Origin: an uncultured Mycoplasma sp.
GTDB taxonomy: Bacteria; Bacillota_I; Bacilli_A; RF39; UBA660
Direction of reading: 5' to 3'
DNA length: 6,613 nucleotides
Assembly: GCA_947388575.1 (NCBI GenBank)
Contig: CANDSI010000058.1
Coordinates: 1-6,613 of the forward strand
This document shows positions 5,439-6,613 of the stretch, one piece after another. Each line of letters starts with the position of its first letter. The first letter of the stretch is position 1. The position numbers and the translations under genes are program-made. Under the pieces are notes generated by a model. The model ran no database searches and was not told the DNA's origin. It saw only the letters and a list, made by a program, of their open reading frames with translations.

Positions 5439-6515
5439 ATGTCAAAAGAATTAACAATAATTATACCAACTTATAATGATTCATTGGAAAAAATAAAGTG
5501 TTCTTTGGATTCTATAATTAAGCAAAAAAATTATGATTTTTCAAAGTTAGAAATTATAGTTGTTGATGATAATTCAACTACTAATTTAATTGATTGGAAT
5601 GAAATATTAAAACTATATGCAAAATTAGATATTAAATATTTAAAACTTTCACAAAATAAAGGCCCTGGAAATGCTAGACAAGTTGGTTTAGATAATTCAT
5701 GTGGGGAATTTGTGTATTTTTTAGATTCAGGGGATTCTTTGTATAATAGTTTAGTATTGCAGATTTTTGCTAAAAGGAAAACTGCCTTTTGTGATATTAT
5801 CGCAACTAGAATGTTTGATGAAGGCATTAAAAGTAGAAGACTAGGCTTTGAATTTAATAATGCTTATATTTTTGGTATATTTATTAAAAGAGAATTTATA
5901 GTTAATAATAATATTCGTTTTAATGAATTTCTTAGATGGGAAGAAGATTGTTATTTTGAAGATTTGTTACGTTATTATAATCCAAGGGTTATTTCTTTAA
6001 AAAACACTAGTTATTCTTATAATTTTGATTCTGAATCAATAACTAGAAAAAATAATTATGAATACCGAAACGAGTTTTGTGGTTTTAGTGCAATGGTGGT
6101 TAAAAGTATTTTATTATGTGATTTTTATGAAAAAGAAAAAGCTTATGTTAGTTTTAATTCTGAAGTTATACAAGTGTTAATTACATGCTATATGAGTTTT
6201 TATCCTTATCTTTTTGGAAAATTAAATATTTCAGAACGAATGTATAAAATATTATTTTTACTTAATTTGTTATTAAGAAAAAGTAAGATTGATACGAATT
6301 CCATGGAATTTGAACAATTACTATTCCAAAAAATGTATCAAAGAATGGTAATTTATAATAATTCTGTACCACTTGAAATGGTATATGAATTTATTAGCTT
6401 AATAAAAACTAGTGAAAACTTATATGATGATTATCTTATTGAAGGAACTAATATAACTATTAATGAGCTTATGTCAACACTTGAATTAGAAGATAATGAA
6501 AAACGAGGAATATAA
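5439..6515 (+). CDS. Glycosyltransferase family 2 (GT-A fold)
   Basis: This 358-aa protein starts at ATG 5439 behind a strong SD (AGGAGGGAG, 5424-5432). The GT2 catalytic domain fills the first ~205 residues: strand and nucleotide-site motif IIPTYND 8-14, D43-D44-N-S after the second strand, the GPGNARQVGLD segment 75-85, a metal-binding D-x-x-D at 96-99 (DSGD in place of the usual DADD/DSDD), and W-E-E-D at 167-170 as the likely acceptor-side acid motif. Residues 206-358 are helical with no clear family and a few hydrophobic stretches (LLCDF, ILFLLNLLL at 271-279) that could touch the membrane but are too short to span it with confidence. Donor and acceptor sugars cannot be told. No other polysaccharide gene is seen in the window, so it may belong to a cluster to the right or act alone. 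The family is firm. Confidence 0.92.
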   Translation: MSKELTIIIPTYNDSLEKIKCSLDSIIKQKNYDFSKLEIIVVDDNSTTNLIDWNEILKLYAKLDIKYLKLSQNKGPGNARQVGLDNSCGEFVYFLDSGDSLYNSLVLQIFAKRKTAFCDIIATRMFDEGIKSRRLGFEFNNAYIFGIFIKREFIVNNNIRFNEFLRWEEDCYFEDLLRYYNPRVISLKNTSYSYNFDSESITRKNNYEYRNEFCGFSAMVVKSILLCDFYEKEKAYVSFNSEVIQVLITCYMSFYPYLFGKLNISERMYKILFLLNLLLRKSKIDTNSMEFEQLLFQKMYQRMVIYNNSVPLEMVYEFISLIKTSENLYDDYLIEGTNITINELMSTLELEDNEKRGI

Positions 6516-6541
6516 AATTTTAAAAATCTTATTAAATATAC

Positions 6542-6571
6542 TTGTTAAATGTAAAAGAAAAATAGTATAAT
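6542..6571 (+). promoter_or_regulatory. Promoter of the next gene
   Basis: TTGTTA (6542-6547) and a perfect TATAAT (6566-6571) are 18 bp apart, with a start expected near 6578. No convincing terminator is seen between the glycosyltransferase stop (6515) and this promoter, only AT-rich sequence. Confidence 0.68.
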
Positions 6572-6601
6572 GAATTTAGAAAGTAAAAAGGAGAAGAAAT
6601 A

Positions 6602-6613
6602 ATGGAGTATTTG
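6602..6613 (+). CDS. Start of the next gene (3' partial, four codons)
   Basis: ATG at 6602 follows a strong SD, AAGGAG (6588-6593), at 8 nt, and lies about 24 nt downstream of the predicted transcription start. Only M-E-Y-L is visible before the window ends, so no function can be given. Confidence 0.65.

Noticed and set aside
5531..5827. 98-codon open frame on the - strand
   Set aside because: It lies wholly inside the glycosyltransferase catalytic region, has no recognisable motif, and its sequence is simply the shadow of the conserved + strand codons.
1..6613. Alternative genetic code with TGA as tryptophan, suggested by low GC and only TAA stops
   Set aside because: All tryptophans in conserved positions are TGG and no in-frame TGA interrupts any gene, so nothing requires a non-standard code.

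Overview
The window is strongly AT-rich, with standard code (Trp is TGG, no in-frame TGA), all complete genes ending in TAA, good Shine-Dalgarno (SD) sites and a P-type ATPase of the Exp7/CtpE kind. This points to a low-GC Bacillota (Bacilli- or Clostridia-like, possibly an uncultured gut lineage). The exact taxon cannot be read from the window. Nearly everything is on the + strand.

Layout. (1) 1-410: the 3' end of a gene entering from the left, followed by a weak terminator. (2) 441-3477: a two-gene operon with a near-consensus promoter, an unrecognised soluble 184-aa protein, a P-type cation-transporting ATPase 13 nt downstream, and a hairpin terminator right after its stop. (3) 3492-3806: an intergenic region that looks empty at ORF scale but holds a compact, complete-looking candidate type I toxin-antitoxin module. 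It has a promoter, a 5' UTR whose hairpin buries the SD, a 30-aa one-helix hydrophobic peptide, a terminator, and on the - strand a strong extended -10 promoter driving an approximately 110-nt antisense RNA that ends in its own terminator inside the 3' end of the peptide gene. (4) 3808-4652: a ZIP-family metal transporter with its own promoter, back to back with the antisense promoter. (5) 4686-6515: an MmcQ/YjbR-domain protein and a family 2 glycosyltransferase, 18 nt apart and probably co-transcribed. (6) 6542-6613: a promoter, SD and the first four codons of another gene.

How the parts relate. The ATPase and ZIP transporter both handle cations but are separate transcription units, so a shared metal role is only suggestive. 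The most interesting item is the toxin-antitoxin candidate. Four copies of a 7-nt motif (GGTACTA or its complement) and a 13-bp perfect 5'/3' inverted repeat let the toxin mRNA fold in mutually exclusive ways, as in hok-, AapA- and Fst-like systems. I do not recognise the peptide as a member of the described toxin families I can recall. All structural claims come from reading base pairing by eye; no folding program or database search was run.
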